Below, piece after piece: positions 34,300 through 46,129 of a stretch of 64,000 nt of DNA; the first letter of the stretch is position 1; every line of letters starts with the position of its first letter. The notes below the pieces were generated by a model. The model was not told where the DNA came from. It did not search any database and saw only the letters and a program-made list of their open reading frames with translations. Made by a program: the position numbers and the translations under genes. The DNA comes from Diphasiastrum complanatum (lineage: Eukaryota; Streptophyta; Lycopodiopsida; Lycopodiales; Lycopodiaceae). Where the stretch lies: contig CM055098.1 in assembly GCA_029204225.1 (NCBI GenBank), forward strand, positions 47,725,587-47,789,586, given 5' to 3'.

Positions 34300-35790
34300 T
34301 CCTAATTTAGTCAAAGGGATCATGGTTGGATCCTCATCCAACAAGAAGGCTTACAGAATTTATGTTCCCTCTACCTTAGTTACAATTGAGAGTAGGGATG
34401 TCATTTTCCATGAGAATAAAAAATACATCTTTGAGGAGGCTGAGATCAAAGATTCACAAAAGGATTCTCCTATCATCACCCTAGAAGATTATCATGGAGA
34501 GATGGGGCCGAGAATTGAGGAGGAGTCACCTCGAATCTTTTCACCAAGGAGATCACAAAGAGAAAGGTCTGAGCCTAAGAGGCATATGGAGATAAAGGCA
34601 AGCAAGTGGAACTCAACTCCACTAATTATGCTTTTTTTGTTTCACATGAGGAGCCAAAGGATGTATATGATGCACTCAACTCAAAGGAATGACAACCATG
34701 AAGGAGGAATATGATGCATTGATTGCCAACAAGACATGGGAGCTTGTGGATCTTCCATCCAACAAGCATACCATTGGTTGCAAATGGGTTTTTTGAGTCA
34801 AATATAATCAAGATGTACAAGGCAAGACATTGTGCAAAGGGTTTTGCTCAAGTTTATGGACTTCATTATGAGGAGACTTTTGCTCCAGTTGCAAAGACGG
34901 TATCAATTAGAATTATAATTTCTACTGCTTGTTTTTTCAAATGGCAAGTTTTTCAACTAGATGTCCCTAATGCATTTTTAAATGGATATCTAGAAGAAGA
35001 GATTTATATGAATCAACCTAATGGGTTCATCCAAGACAAGACCAAAGTTTGCTTGCTCTTCAAAAGTTTATATGGACTAAAACTCCAAGGTTGTGGTATT
35101 CTCGACTTAACACTTTTCTTGATTCACTAGGATTTAATCTTAGTAACTATGATCCCTCCTTGTATGTCAAGTTTTATGATAGAGATATTGTCATTCTTCT
35201 CATTTATGTTCATGATATTATCCTGACAGGAAGTTGTATCAAGTTAGTTGAGGAAACCAAAATTGCACTTGGAAAAGAATTCAAGATGCAAGATCTTGGA
35301 AAATTTCATTACATATTAGGATTAGAGATTGACTTCCATAATGAGAAAGCTTTTGTATGTCAATTCAAGTATGCTCTTTCAAAGTTAAAAAAGTTCAATA
35401 TGCTAGATTGTAAAAGTATTGAAACTCCTATTGAGCAAATTGTAAAAGACCCTAATGAAGGTGATGAAAGATCCTTCGTGGACATCACTCTTTTAAGGAT
35501 TCTTATAGGCTCCTTAATATGGCTCACGAAAACTAGGCCTAATGTAAATTTTAGTGTTCATAAGTTGAGCCAACTATGCAAAATCCTACTATTCATCATT
35601 GGAAAACGGCCAAAAGGGTACTTAGGTACATATCTTCAACTTATGATTATGGTTTGTTATATAAAAGTGAAGATCTTTCTATGGTTGGCTATTCTAACTC
35701 AAATTTTGCAAGTGATAAAACATATCATAAATCTACAAGTGCATATGTCATATATCATATCTTGGAGAAAATTTGTTAAACTATTTTCTA
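34300..35790 (+). pseudogene. Copia-J integrase tail, RT and RNase H start
   Basis: The codons start in the integrase C-terminus (KKAYRIYVPSTLVTIESRDV, IFHE), then give RT: NKTWELVDLPSNKHTIGCKW, LHYEETFAPVAKTVSIRIII, QLDVPNAFLNGYLEEEIYMN and KSLYGLK. A frame change follows near 35080. The active-site box reads YVHDI, so the first catalytic Asp is His and the enzyme is dead. It continues to KKFNMLDCKSIETPIEQ and the RNase H start (YSNSNFASDKTYHKSTSAY), where it is truncated. No LTR, gag or protease remains. Confidence 0.86.
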
Positions 35791-35946
35791 GCAAGGGATT
35801 GAACTAACTAGAAATGTTCAAAGGGGTAAATCAGCAAAATCAAGTATCAGATCTCACTTTACGCGAGTATCGATGATTCTCTATCTGTCAATCTTGAATC
35901 TTTATAGGATACACCGTACTTTATATAAAAGAGTGTTCCAAACTCT

Positions 35947-36210
35947 TCATAAATGTAACGGGGCTAAAATAGAATAGCTACCTTCAGGTAACAATTCAGT
36001 AATAGTTTCACTAATCTCACTATCTACAGTAGCCCAGCACTCTTTGTCTAGTGTGTACTCAATGTTAATATATATATGGATAATTGATTCTTGATAGTAT
36101 AATTCTGATAGAAAATTGAGTATACTTCTACGATCATGTTCAGGGATTTGATGAAAGTTCCAACAATTTATAGTAGCAGACATCCCATCCTTGTTTCCCA
36201 ATATCTCCAT
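35947..36210 (-). CDS. Short ORF of unknown function
   Basis: An 87-residue minus-strand frame from the ATG at 36208-36210, without low complexity: CWNFHQIPEHDRRSILNFLS, then KECWATVDSEISETITELL. I do not recognise it. It lies beside an LTR-like region and could be a fragment of a retrotransposon accessory ORF. Confidence 0.3.
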   Translation of the reverse strand: MEILGNKDGMSATINCWNFHQIPEHDRRSILNFLSELYYQESIIHIYINIEYTLDKECWATVDSEISETITELLPEGSYSILAPLHL

Positions 36211-38437
36211 AATAGTTCATAGTATATTTACTCAATTTTCGTTCTTTAAAACCTCTCAAGTACAAGTATCAGTATGGCATCAACATTATATGTTCCAACA
36301 GTGATACCTCTCTCTTATCATAACCATATTATTCCAAATTGTGTGTTCCAACAATTTTGGATATAGTATTCAGTTTGTGTGTTCCAACAAACTGATATTT
36401 ATATAGTATAGACTTATTACATATATTGCAAATTATGACGTGTTCTTTATTAGAATACTAATCACTTAATAACTTTCAAATAGTCTGCCAAAGTTTAGTT
36501 TTCTCACTACAGATGGATTCTACACAGATTCTGCTTACTTTTGCTTTTCAGATTGTTCAACTCCGATGTAAAACAAACAAGTTATAACCATTTTAAGTTC
36601 GGTTGCAATTTTTCTTTATATAAAAATTTATAAGGCCTTTTGTAAGTTATAAAACTTTAGGAAAACCGTAAATGTTGTTTTCATAGATAAAGCTATCAGT
36701 TCCTTAAGTTTTCGCAATTCAGAAGTTATGACTTTGGTTCAACCGTTTAGTAAATCAAACTTCAAACTGTAAATTACATACAGTCAAGAAACCGGTTCCA
36801 AATATAGCCAGAATAAAGATTTATGGTGAAATCGATAAAATTATTAACTATTCATTATTTTCATTTTAGTCCCAAAATTTCACAACCACTTACCTCAAAC
36901 AAAATCACAACACTGCCTCTCAGTCCAAAAGTGTGTCCAGAGGTTCAGGGTCCAATCAGTCCGTCAGACAGGGCTGGCTCTTCAATTATCAGTGATGTCG
37001 GTCCCTCACTTCACTACTTCAAAAAACAATTGCAGAAATGAACGGGTACCCATTTTTTATGGTCCCGTCACTCCCAACTCTTCAAAAATCAGAAATTGGC
37101 CTTCAAGAAGGCATGGGTTGGGTCGCGTGGATCAGAACCACGATGATGGAGCAATTGGCACCTGCCTTCTACTTTCAGATTTAACCAACGTACTTCAACA
37201 GGTCTTCTGGCTTCAGATTCTGCCAGAAACTTCACTTCCTCAAGCAAGTGTACTCAAATATGGGCTGCAAATGATCTACAAACGGGCTTCAATGGATTTC
37301 TTTTCACAATCAGCAAGCAACATTATTCAATAATTTCAGGCAATATTCCCATCGCGCCTACAGGTCGCAATTGGCAACAGGTTTTCCAAATGCCGATTTT
37401 AACAGAGGCACAAACTCTTAGTTCTGCAATAAGTTGTCAATCAAGCATTTGCAATAGGTTCTGGCGCGCTACAACAGGTTTACTGATTTTGAACTTTTAG
37501 CAATTAGTTCAACAGGCTTGTGACCACACGAATCAGTGGGCAACGCAACATGGCTTCAAACTTCGCAGTTCAATCTTTCACGGATTCCTTCTAACACAAA
37601 GCAATTCTTTTCATGGTAATTCTGAGTGTGATTATGACTCAGACAGATCACGCATTCATCAGGAAAAGATTCACGTTCTTCAGAGGCTGAGCAAATTGAC
37701 GACTCATGCACACAGGAATTCTTGCTAGTCTCTCCTCTAACAATTGCAAAATGAACAAGAAACTCCTCACGTTTGTCTTTCTTATTCTCGTGAGAGAGAA
37801 GGTGCCTTTCATAACCTCCTTTCAATTCATAATTTCTTAGTTTTTGAAAAACACTAATTCTTCAAAATGAAAAATAAAGCTCCCACGTTCATTTTGGCCT
37901 CCATTTGGCTTTTAACTTCACCATAGCCTGATCACCATATAGGCCTTATAAATACTTGTGGCTTTCTCCACTTATCTATCTGATATCATTTCCATCTGCA
38001 CACACCCTCGCTTAAAGTTTTACATCATCAACTATAATTCCAAATTCAACCCTCGGATACTCTTTAGTGAGTAATCGACAATTGCTCAAATTCGAGATGT
38101 CGTAACATTTATTGAACTGCTTGTCATTAGAAACTGCAACTGAACGTCTTTGTCTTCAAACCCTTAACCTTAGGACACCCCCTTAAACTTTAAGACAGTA
38201 CCTGAAATTATCTGGGCATTTTTTATTAACAGCAAAAAAATGAGTACATAGATATCATCTCTAAACTTTATAGAGTAAAACTGACATCATGTCTAAAAAT
38301 AGCAATATTGCTAGTGCCATGTTAATTTACTTACTAAAAATAGCAAATAACCATTATGAAACCTCTTTATAGGAATCAAATAAACTTCAAATGGCTCATT
38401 TTTAGCCCGAATTATGTCATCAAAAATTCGACTAACA
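36211..38437 (+). repeat. LTR-K region of an Ogre/Tat-like gypsy element
   Basis: A non-coding stretch that ends ACTAACA just before a gypsy primer site. The left end is undefined; three partial repeats containing GTTCCAAC occur at about 36292, 36343 and 36381. Repeated phrases such as TTGGCAAC/TTGCAATAGG (37360-37460) give it an LTR-like look. No second copy is in the window. Confidence 0.45.
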
Positions 38438-38438
38438 T

Positions 38439-38456
38439 TGGCGATTCCACCGGGGA
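38439..38456 (+). promoter_or_regulatory. LTR-K primer-binding site
   Basis: TGGCGATTCCACCGGGGA resembles the TGGCGACTCC..GGGGA primer sites of Ogre/Tat-type gypsy elements, a different primer class from the tRNA-Asp sites of Gypsy-C and Gypsy-D. Confidence 0.6.
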
Positions 38457-39435
38457 GTGTGGTCCCCACACGAACGGATCCAGAATAATATATGCATGAT
38501 AAACAATGGGCTCAGCACACATTATAGTGTGATGCTAACCACTCTTCAAAATAGCAACCAAATCTAAAGCCATCGATTAAGCCTTAGAACTCATCAGCAA
38601 CAAAAATTTTCAAATTGTAACCTGCCAATATATCCATCCATGTGTCTAAAGAAAGAAATGCTCCCATTCCCATCAGTATAGGGTAATGCCCAATGTCTCT
38701 AGTCCCATGCAAATAGGAAAATGGAAATGCAATCTTCATTTCATTTTGCACTCAATTATGGATGCAATCTCAAGTTTTGTGCTTAATGTCCTCCAAATAA
38801 GTGTGTATGCAACCTATCTATTAGAGTTATCTTTGTTAATATCCTTCATCTTGAGATTTTCATTTTCAATAAATTCCTATTCTCTCCTTACAAACTCTTT
38901 TCGTCTCATAAGGTGTTGAATCTCTCAAATATATGTCTATCCACACATTCCTCATCTATAGATTGGATTAAAAGATCGAAACTTAAAAATCAAGTATATC
39001 CAGTCCCTCACAGAGAAAAATCTAGATCCAATTTCTAAATCTATTTCCAAACTAGTAGGAGATATATGGCAAACACTCATCATTCTCTCCACCCATTTTT
39101 TCACTCATAAAGATTCTCACAAATCCTCTCAAAAGGTCAGAACATTTTCATGATGATTCAACTATTATTTTTTTCCATTCACCACCCCACTGGTAATGTT
39201 TTATTCCATCCAAAAACTTCATTTTACCTCTCAGACTCCCCAGATGCTTCTGATTCAACCAAACATGCCCATCTAGGAAAAGTAATTGACATTGCACCCC
39301 AATCATCAAATAAATACAGTGTGCATAGGGAAATGAAATGCAATCTTCATAACATTATTAAATGGATGCAAACATACCATGTTTTAATGATGCATGTGCA
39401 AAGTGTATGTGTTCACAAATTTTTATTTGTTTATT
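38457..39435. other. Leader-like sequence without a recognisable gene
   Basis: It follows the primer site, so it would be the leader of the LTR-K element. No gag motif is seen on either strand. The open stretch at 38686-38919 lacks any family motif. Confidence 0.4.
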
Positions 39436-39590
<155 letters not shown>

Positions 39591-39884
39591 AAGCTGTAAT
39601 CTTACAAATTCTATAATTCAAAATAAACATCACCTTTATATGCATTAAGCATTCAATCTTTATAAACTGCAAAGTATATTTTGTTTTTTTTTCAATTTTT
39701 TTCTTAGAAAACATAAGAATAATTAAAAACAACTAATACACCTTATCTCATAGTGGAAATCAAAGGCAGTAAGGTGGAAAAATTCTAACCGTCAACTTAT
39801 AGATACCAGATTAACAATAATATAACTTTAAAAATCATTGCAGGTTGAACCTTGTTTATTTATCCAAGTCATAATATGCAACAA

Positions 39885-40784
39885 TTACCCTTGATAAGCT
39901 ACACGACATATTTCTAGACGAGGATAATGATCTGCCATTTTATCGTTTATCTTCTCCTGATTTTGATCTATAAAAATTGGGTTTACTCCCTCAAGGAATT
40001 TATGTAAAAACATGTCGTTTAAAACTTTCCTCTCTTTGGAATAGGCATCACGAACCTTCATATATAGAAATATATCAAAACCAGGTTCCAAAGGGATATT
40101 CGGATTACACCATCTCTACTTTAGCTTTAAATTTCGAGGGTGATTATTCCGGCCCCACTGCCTCAATAACCATGTCTGCAAAAAGTAAGCATACCACCCT
40201 GCTAGTCTCACATTACTGTTACTGTTCCCTTTTGACATAGTAGCAAATGTCGCTAAATGTGCGCAAGTGTCAGAGAAAGTGAAAAAATCCCCAAGAATAA
40301 CTGGCCATTTGAATGAAGATTTTGAATTTGCCATAGTAGACTCTTTATAATCATACTCTCGGTCAATGAGGAGAAATTTGACTGTTGGGCAATGTAAGAT
40401 GTAAGAGTCAAAATACTTAAACCCAACCGAATCCACTAACTGTAGACCTATCATACCATAAGAGGATCTCAAAGACGATTTTATTATCTTGTCCTCTTCC
40501 ATCGTATTCTGTGAGTGTATATTTCCATTGTTTCTTAAAATATGCATTTCAGACAACAATGTTGCATTCTCTGATTTAAGTAGGTCTATCTTCTCCACAT
40601 ACCCCGCATTGGCTCTACATTTTGAAACAAATAGCTCCTCGAAGCATGTTCTTTGAGCTGATAGTTCTATCTCAAATTTTTTAGCTTTATGTAAACACTG
40701 ATCTCGTTCCTTTGTTATGCTCTTTAGCTCGTTAGTAATGGTTATGCTCTGATGTTTCAATGTTTTTATTGGATTCGAAAGTAT
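39885..40784 (-). pseudogene. Unrecognised coiled-coil protein
   Basis: A minus-strand frame of 214 residues opens with ITNELKSITKERDQCLHKAK, a coiled coil that continues to KIDLLKSENATLLSEMHIL. It then enters a globular part (SFKWPVILGDFFTFSDTCAH, GWYAYFLQTWLLRQWGR). After a frame change near 40110 it goes on as EPGFDIFLYMKVRDAYSKER and ends at the TAG near 39885. Layout (coiled coil, then Trp-rich helical domain) resembles the ORFs at 23578 and 28389, but I see no clear sequence identity. Function unknown. Confidence 0.5.
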
Positions 40785-41219
40785 TTTTCAATTATCCCAA
40801 TGTTTGAAACGATCCAAATTTGACCATAACCATTGTACAAAAGATAATTTGAGAATTTGGTGATAATCTTCTAGAAATATTGTATTTGCAACTTGATAAC
40901 ACTACTAGGAAAAATAAAAAACAAACTGTACTGGCTTACTTATCGATGTAGGATTTGTGTTGGTGGGTCACACCAATGATCAAATTGATCAGATGTTTAG
41001 TTGTTTTTCCAAAAGACTAAGATGCAAGAAGGCATTTTCTTTACCAGTGCTTCAAAGCATTGTTGAAGAATCATACTTGCCATAGCCAAATGTGTCATTA
41101 ATTAGGCACACATTTGATTTTCATGAATACATTAAGGCTTCCAATGAAACAAATCATTGTGTTGCTACTATCAATGATATTAGCTTCCAATATCAGTTCA
41201 AAATCAAATGCAATGAAAC
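40785..41219. other. No recognisable gene
   Basis: AT-rich spacer between the coiled-coil ORF and Copia-M. I see no motif that can be assigned. Confidence 0.5.
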
Positions 41220-42189
41220 TGGCATATATGATTCGAAATAGTCGATATGGTTGGTCATATGATGTGTGGCACCGGAATCAAGAAACCAAGAGTTGTCGTT
41301 GGATGCTTCTTGATGGCTTGTCATGACGACATCATGATCCGATTCTTCAATAGGCTGTGGAGCTTCTGTAGTTGTATTTGCCACTTGATTCGACTGTTCT
41401 TTGCTGTTATTCTTTGCCTGTAGTATCTGATGGTCTTGGATCTCGTGGTTTAGGGTTTAGGGTTTCTGTAGAACAACTTCCTCTTTGTCGGCTGATTCGA
41501 TTGTTTGTTATGATGTATCGGTATCTGATCTTTCTTAAATGATCTCAGGTCTTTCTTCTTCTGTTTAATCCAGCCTTTGTTGGTGTATAAGATGTGAGAG
41601 TCAACGGTTGAGGAACTGGAGGCTTCATTCCTTCGAGAGTCTTCTTGCAATAGCATTGTAATAACTCTTGAAAGAGTCAGTTTAGAGTGTTTCATGATGA
41701 TCATCACCCAACTGTCATATGAGTTTGGCAAGATTGATAGTAGTGTCATTACTGCGTCTTGATTGTCAATGACAGATCCGACAATGGCCATTTGCTTCAG
41801 CAGGTTCTTGAACCGGTTGATGTAATTCTAAAGGGAATCACCATTTGCCATCTTGAGGGAGTAAAATCTCTTACTGAGATGTAGCTTGGAAGCTATATCT
41901 CGCACTTCATATAATGTGCTCAAGATGTCCCAAACTTCCTCGGATGTCTGAGCTTCGAATACATGGCCGATTTGCATGTCCGAGATATTAGCGCAAAAGC
42001 TTTTCCATCCTTCAGCTTCCATCGGGAGATTGCAGCGTCGTCAGCCTCGTGTCTTGCCTCTGTACCTGTAACAACATCATACAACTCCTTAGCCATTAGC
42101 ACAGTACTCATCTTAAATTTCCATAGATGGTAATTGGCTCCATCAAGCTTGTTGTCCATGATAGGACTGGATTTCCCTTGGGAATCCAT
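41220..42189 (-). pseudogene. Copia-M gag and protease start (family of Copia-A)
   Basis: ATG at 42187-42189 opens MDSQGKSSPIMDNKLDGANY, HLWKFKMSTVLMAKELYDVV, nearly identical to Copia-A gag. Frames change near 42000 and the gene continues with QIGHVFEAQTSEEVWDILST and LLSILPNSYDSWVMIIMKHS to the protease start SWFLDSGATHHM (near 41290). The element is cut at about 41220, so integrase, RT and the 3' LTR are missing. Confidence 0.85.
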
Positions 42190-42411
42190 GTGGAAGATTA
42201 GTCTGGATGATAGTAGTAACTATCAGTGACTTAAGAATGAAAATCTAATGCAAATTTACATAACAAGAAAATAGTTATCCTATCAGCTAGTAGGATCAGG
42301 TTTTGTGGGAAGCTTATCAAGCTATAGAAATAGATCTAACATAAAATCGCTTGAGAAATCAGATGGTTTTTAATATTAAAGCTCTAAATAATCAGAGAAT
42401 AGCAATCCATG

Positions 42412-42423
42412 GCCTTGATACCA
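42412..42423 (-). promoter_or_regulatory. Copia-M primer-binding site
   Basis: The minus strand reads TGGTATCAAGGC, a decayed form of TGGTATCAGAGC. A possible LTR start TGCTGGG follows at 42424, but no LTR of the Copia-A family continues from there. Confidence 0.65.
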
Positions 42424-42599
42424 TGCTGGGAAATTGGTAAAGTTCCTTCGGTGCTTGCACTATTGGCAACGATAGGCGAATACAATAACAAGATTAAATT
42501 TAGAGCTAGATGCGCGGTGGTAGCAGAAGCAAAAGAGCAGACTATCAGACAAAACAATCAGAAGGTTAGACATGATATTTACACACAGTGGTCAAAATA

Positions 42600-43320
42600 C
42601 CTCTCAGAATAGGTAACTCAATAGATTGGCCTATTTCGATAGCAATTCCGACTGCCATGATCCAAATTAACAGCAAAAAAATCTGGATCTACAATAAAAA
42701 TGCAACAAAATTGAAAAATGGAGGTGCAAAAAAAAAATGTAGACATCCTTCAGAGAAGACGTTGATATACTACACCTAATAGATCGACCTATTCCAACGG
42801 CCATTCCGAGTCCCATTTTGCTCACTGTTTTATGTGGATCCACCACCTCCTATTCACTTCTCAAAACCTGCAAAATAAACGTGAAATCAATACACTAAAG
42901 ACAAGAATGTGTGTGTGAGATAGAGAGTGAGGAAAAGAGAGGGAGAGAGAGATTACCTTGGATCCATTAGCTTCATCCTCCATCTTCTCTTTTGTCACCT
43001 ACATCACAAAACAATGGCATTAGCTAATATCCTATCACAAGCACAAATAGAGATGTAATGTTCTTAATGAGCTTATCATTTCACTTTGCAAGGTGGATAC
43101 CAAAAGAAACAGAGCAAGAGGAGAAATGAGGAAAGACGGAACAAGAGCAATAAGGAAACAAGGAGCAAGAGGAAGAGCAAATGGAGATAGCTAAAGCAAG
43201 AGCAAGAGAGGCAATAAGAGGGTGAGAAACGTCAACCACACACCCAAAAAGACAAACAATAGCAGGTATGAGCATCAATACATTACCCACTCCCATCTTC
43301 TCTTCTCAAAAGTCGCGGCA
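42600..43320 (-). pseudogene. Possible host-gene relic with small exons
   Basis: The minus strand has an ATG frame (43081-43296) starting MGVGNVLMLIPAIVCLFGCV with a hydrophobic Ser/Cys/Leu-rich stretch. A 42-nt exon-like block (42957-42998) encodes VTKEKMEDEANGSK between GATGTAG and GTAATC. Another starts after TTTTGCAG at 42865 and contains HKTVSKMGLGMAVGIGRSI. A related Gly-rich phrase MAVGIAIEIGQSI occurs at 42618-42658. Splice-like borders suggest a gene remnant, but one stop interrupts it and I do not recognise the product. Could be coincidence. Confidence 0.33.
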
Positions 43321-43387
43321 ATGGACAAATCTTTTGAATCTGCTCTAGCCTTGATATAACCCACTTATTAAATAAACTATTTCGAGG

Positions 43388-43930
43388 CTTGCAAATTTTT
43401 TTTGAAATTTGCCTTTCTCGAAAATAGTGAGTTTGCTGAATTCCAATTTTTGTATGGTTATTCTGAGGTCCATCTACCTAGGTCCCTATTTCTAGTGCTC
43501 GGGAAAACCATCGTAGTATAGGAATGGAACCGACAACTTCTCAGTGAAACCGGCTTCAGAGATATAATGCAGGATGCTGACTTCTCAAGAATCGATGTGA
43601 TGAATTTATTTTTTCATACAGGATACATGCACACTATTCAATACTTCAAGAAAAAAGGCTTGCAAAAATTTTGAAATTTTTCTTTTTCAAAAGTAGTGAA
43701 TTTTTAAAATAGTGATTTTCCTAGGGTTATTCCGAGGTCCATTTACATATGTCCTTATTTCCAGTGCACCCTAAAACTGGCATAGTATAGGAATGGAACG
43801 AGCAACTTTTCTCAAATCAAACCAGCTTTAGAGATATAGTGCATGATGCTTACTTTTCAACATCCAATGAAATTTTATTTTTGTGAGAAATTTGTTGTAT
43901 AATAAATATATATGCAGGATTTTAAACTAC
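43388..43930. repeat. Tandem duplication, unit about 275 bp
   Basis: Two diverged copies, about 43388-43660 and 43663-43930. They share GGCTTGCAAA.TTTT, GTTATTC.GAGGTCCAT, AGTATAGGAATGGAAC and GAGATATA.TGCA.GATGCT. A third partial unit may begin near 43950 (AATTCAAGAAAAAA). Confidence 0.75.
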
Positions 43931-44224
43931 TAGCCTTTGAATACATATAGGATGCTTTTATATTGTTTCAATAATTCAAGAAAAAATCACGTAGAATCTC
44001 TGAAAATGGAAAAATTCTTCCTTGTAGATGGTCGATTATCTTCGGCACAATTTTTTGTACAAGTGTTACATTTTGTGACCTATTGATAGATGGCTAATTC
44101 CTAACTTTGATAGTACACATGATAGTACCATGAAAATAACTGTTGGACCTTGTAACACTAGCCTTTTACCCCTAAACCAATCACCTTGACAATATGACAT
44201 TGTTTTACCCTTGTGAAAAAGGAA

Positions 44225-45115
44225 TCTTAATGTAGAAGGAATCTTTAAGAAGTTTGGATGTGAAGGCATTTTGATTGCAATAAAGACCTACATACAAATA
44301 TCCAAAAGAGAAAAGAAGAAACAAGAATTGATCAAAAACACCTTGAACTTCTCAATGACGTATTGTTTTGATTGTACAAAACTGGATTTAGAAGCAAATT
44401 ATGCGGATCTTAGTTTTCATTGGTTTAGGAGTACTGAAGAGTGAGGCTAGCCATGTAATGATGCACGTAGGCATGGATTAGATATCACACCTTTGTCACA
44501 AACAATTAGTAGGGATTTAATCAGACCTATCATGAATTTATACATTGAGATGTTGGAACTGCCATAGATCACCATATTTATGACAGAGTTCTAACAATAT
44601 GAGCTTAACACTATTTTCTTGTTGTGAGATATCATGACATACTTTGCCAAGACATATGGTGAGATGATAACAACTGACCTTAGCGTAGAAGGAATCTTTA
44701 AAAAGTTTGGATGTGAAGGCATTCTGATTGTAATAAAGCCCATGTACAAAGATCCAAAAGAAAAGTAGAAACAAGAAATGATCACCAACACCTAGAACCC
44801 CTCAACGATGTACTCTTTTGATTGTACAAAATTAGATTCAGAAGTAGATTATGCAGATCTTAGTTTCATTAGTTTAGGAGTATTGAAGAGCGAGGCTAGC
44901 CACATAGTGATGCACATAAGCATAAGCATGGATCAGATATCACAAGATTATAGTTGGCCATTGTCACAAACAACGAGTAGGGGTCTAATCAGACCTATCT
45001 TGAATTTCTACATCGAGATGCCTGGAACTGCCATAGATCGTCATCATATTAATGACAGAGTTCTACCAATATGAGCTTAACACTGTTTTTCTGTTGTCAT
45101 ATCATGACATACTTT
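44225..45115. repeat. Tandem duplication, unit about 460 bp
   Basis: Copy 1 starts about 44230 and copy 2 about 44690. Both contain GTAGAAGGAATCTTTAA.AA, GATTGTACAAAA.T and GAGGCTAGCCA, and both end AATATGAGCTTAACACT. Copy 2 has a longer open frame (DYADLSFISLGVLKSEASHI), copy 1 is more broken, so the ancestor may have coded. Family unknown. Confidence 0.78.
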
Positions 45116-45659
45116 TTCAATGCAAGGCAATTTTGCCTTGTCTTATAAATTGTAAGTTGGGGAGTACTAGTTCTGGATATAATTGCCTTGGGTACGACCC
45201 TTGGATTTATTGCTACTAGAGATATCGATCTTGCTCTAGAGGTCAACAGCGAAGGCCACCTAAACCAATCACCTCAACGAATGATGTTCATCAAGAATGC
45301 CCTTGCACTATCCAAGTAAGTGCCATACAACTAAGCTAGGTCGAAGAATATTGTTTGTCAAAAAAATTTGTTCAATTTATCTTGTGAAAGAAATTCAAAA
45401 GACTTGCACTAGACTCAAAATTACTAAGCGTGTCTTGTGTTTGTCCCAGTGTATTCAAATTGTTTATGACATGCATGTATTGCTCTCTAATTTTGTGTTT
45501 GATCCAGTGTCAGTTTTCAAGGCGAATCGATGCAAATGGCGAGAAGAATGTGAAATCCTTGCTATTGGTTCGATTCATGATATTAAATCTAATGTGTATT
45601 CACAAATTTTCTTTCAATTTGAACATTAGACTCACAATTAAGTTGGTTGTTTTGTTTCA

Positions 45660-46110
45660 ATGTAGGGCTCCAAACTAGTCGCTACAATGCATGTCCCGTT
45701 TGTGGCAAGTATTTGCAAGCACGTCGCCACTCACACCACCTACGAAAAATGGTTTATGAGGGCCACGCTCGATACCTTGCACCCGGTCACCATATGCATA
45801 ATGGGCGTGTTGGTCAACGTCCCCACTCCATGAAGGTTCAATCATATTTGGGTCAATTAATGTACATGTCATTTATTTATTTAATAGTTACTCTCTTTAG
45901 ATTTCTTCTAACGATAACCTGCATTAAATGTTTGTTAATATTGTAGGCAAGTGATTGGCTTCAAATTTGGAGATCCAATCAAGATCTAGGGCGACTCCCT
46001 CCTGGCATGAAGAGGTTATCAATATGTCATGAACTTCCATATTGGGGAGAATTGTTGATAAACCATCTTTTGGACCTGATGCACATTTTCAAGAATGCCG
46101 GGAGCATGAT
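45660..46110 (+). pseudogene. CACTA (EnSpm) transposase tnp2 fragment
   Basis: Two exon-like blocks. The first reads YNACPVCGKYLQARR, then LRKMVYEGHARYLAPGHHM, matching the C-P-x-C...Y.GHRR.L...H region of the tnp2 family. The second (from 45947) reads GMKRLSICHELPYWGELLIN and then HLLDLMHIFKNAG, matching the LPYW...L.RH.LDvMHieKNV block. An intron-like stretch with TTATTGTTGTAG-type acceptor sequence (about 45860-45946, ending ATATTGTAG) separates them. Truncated at both ends; no terminal inverted repeats seen. Confidence 0.78.
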
Positions 46111-46129
46111 TTGGAATACTTGACCGGGC

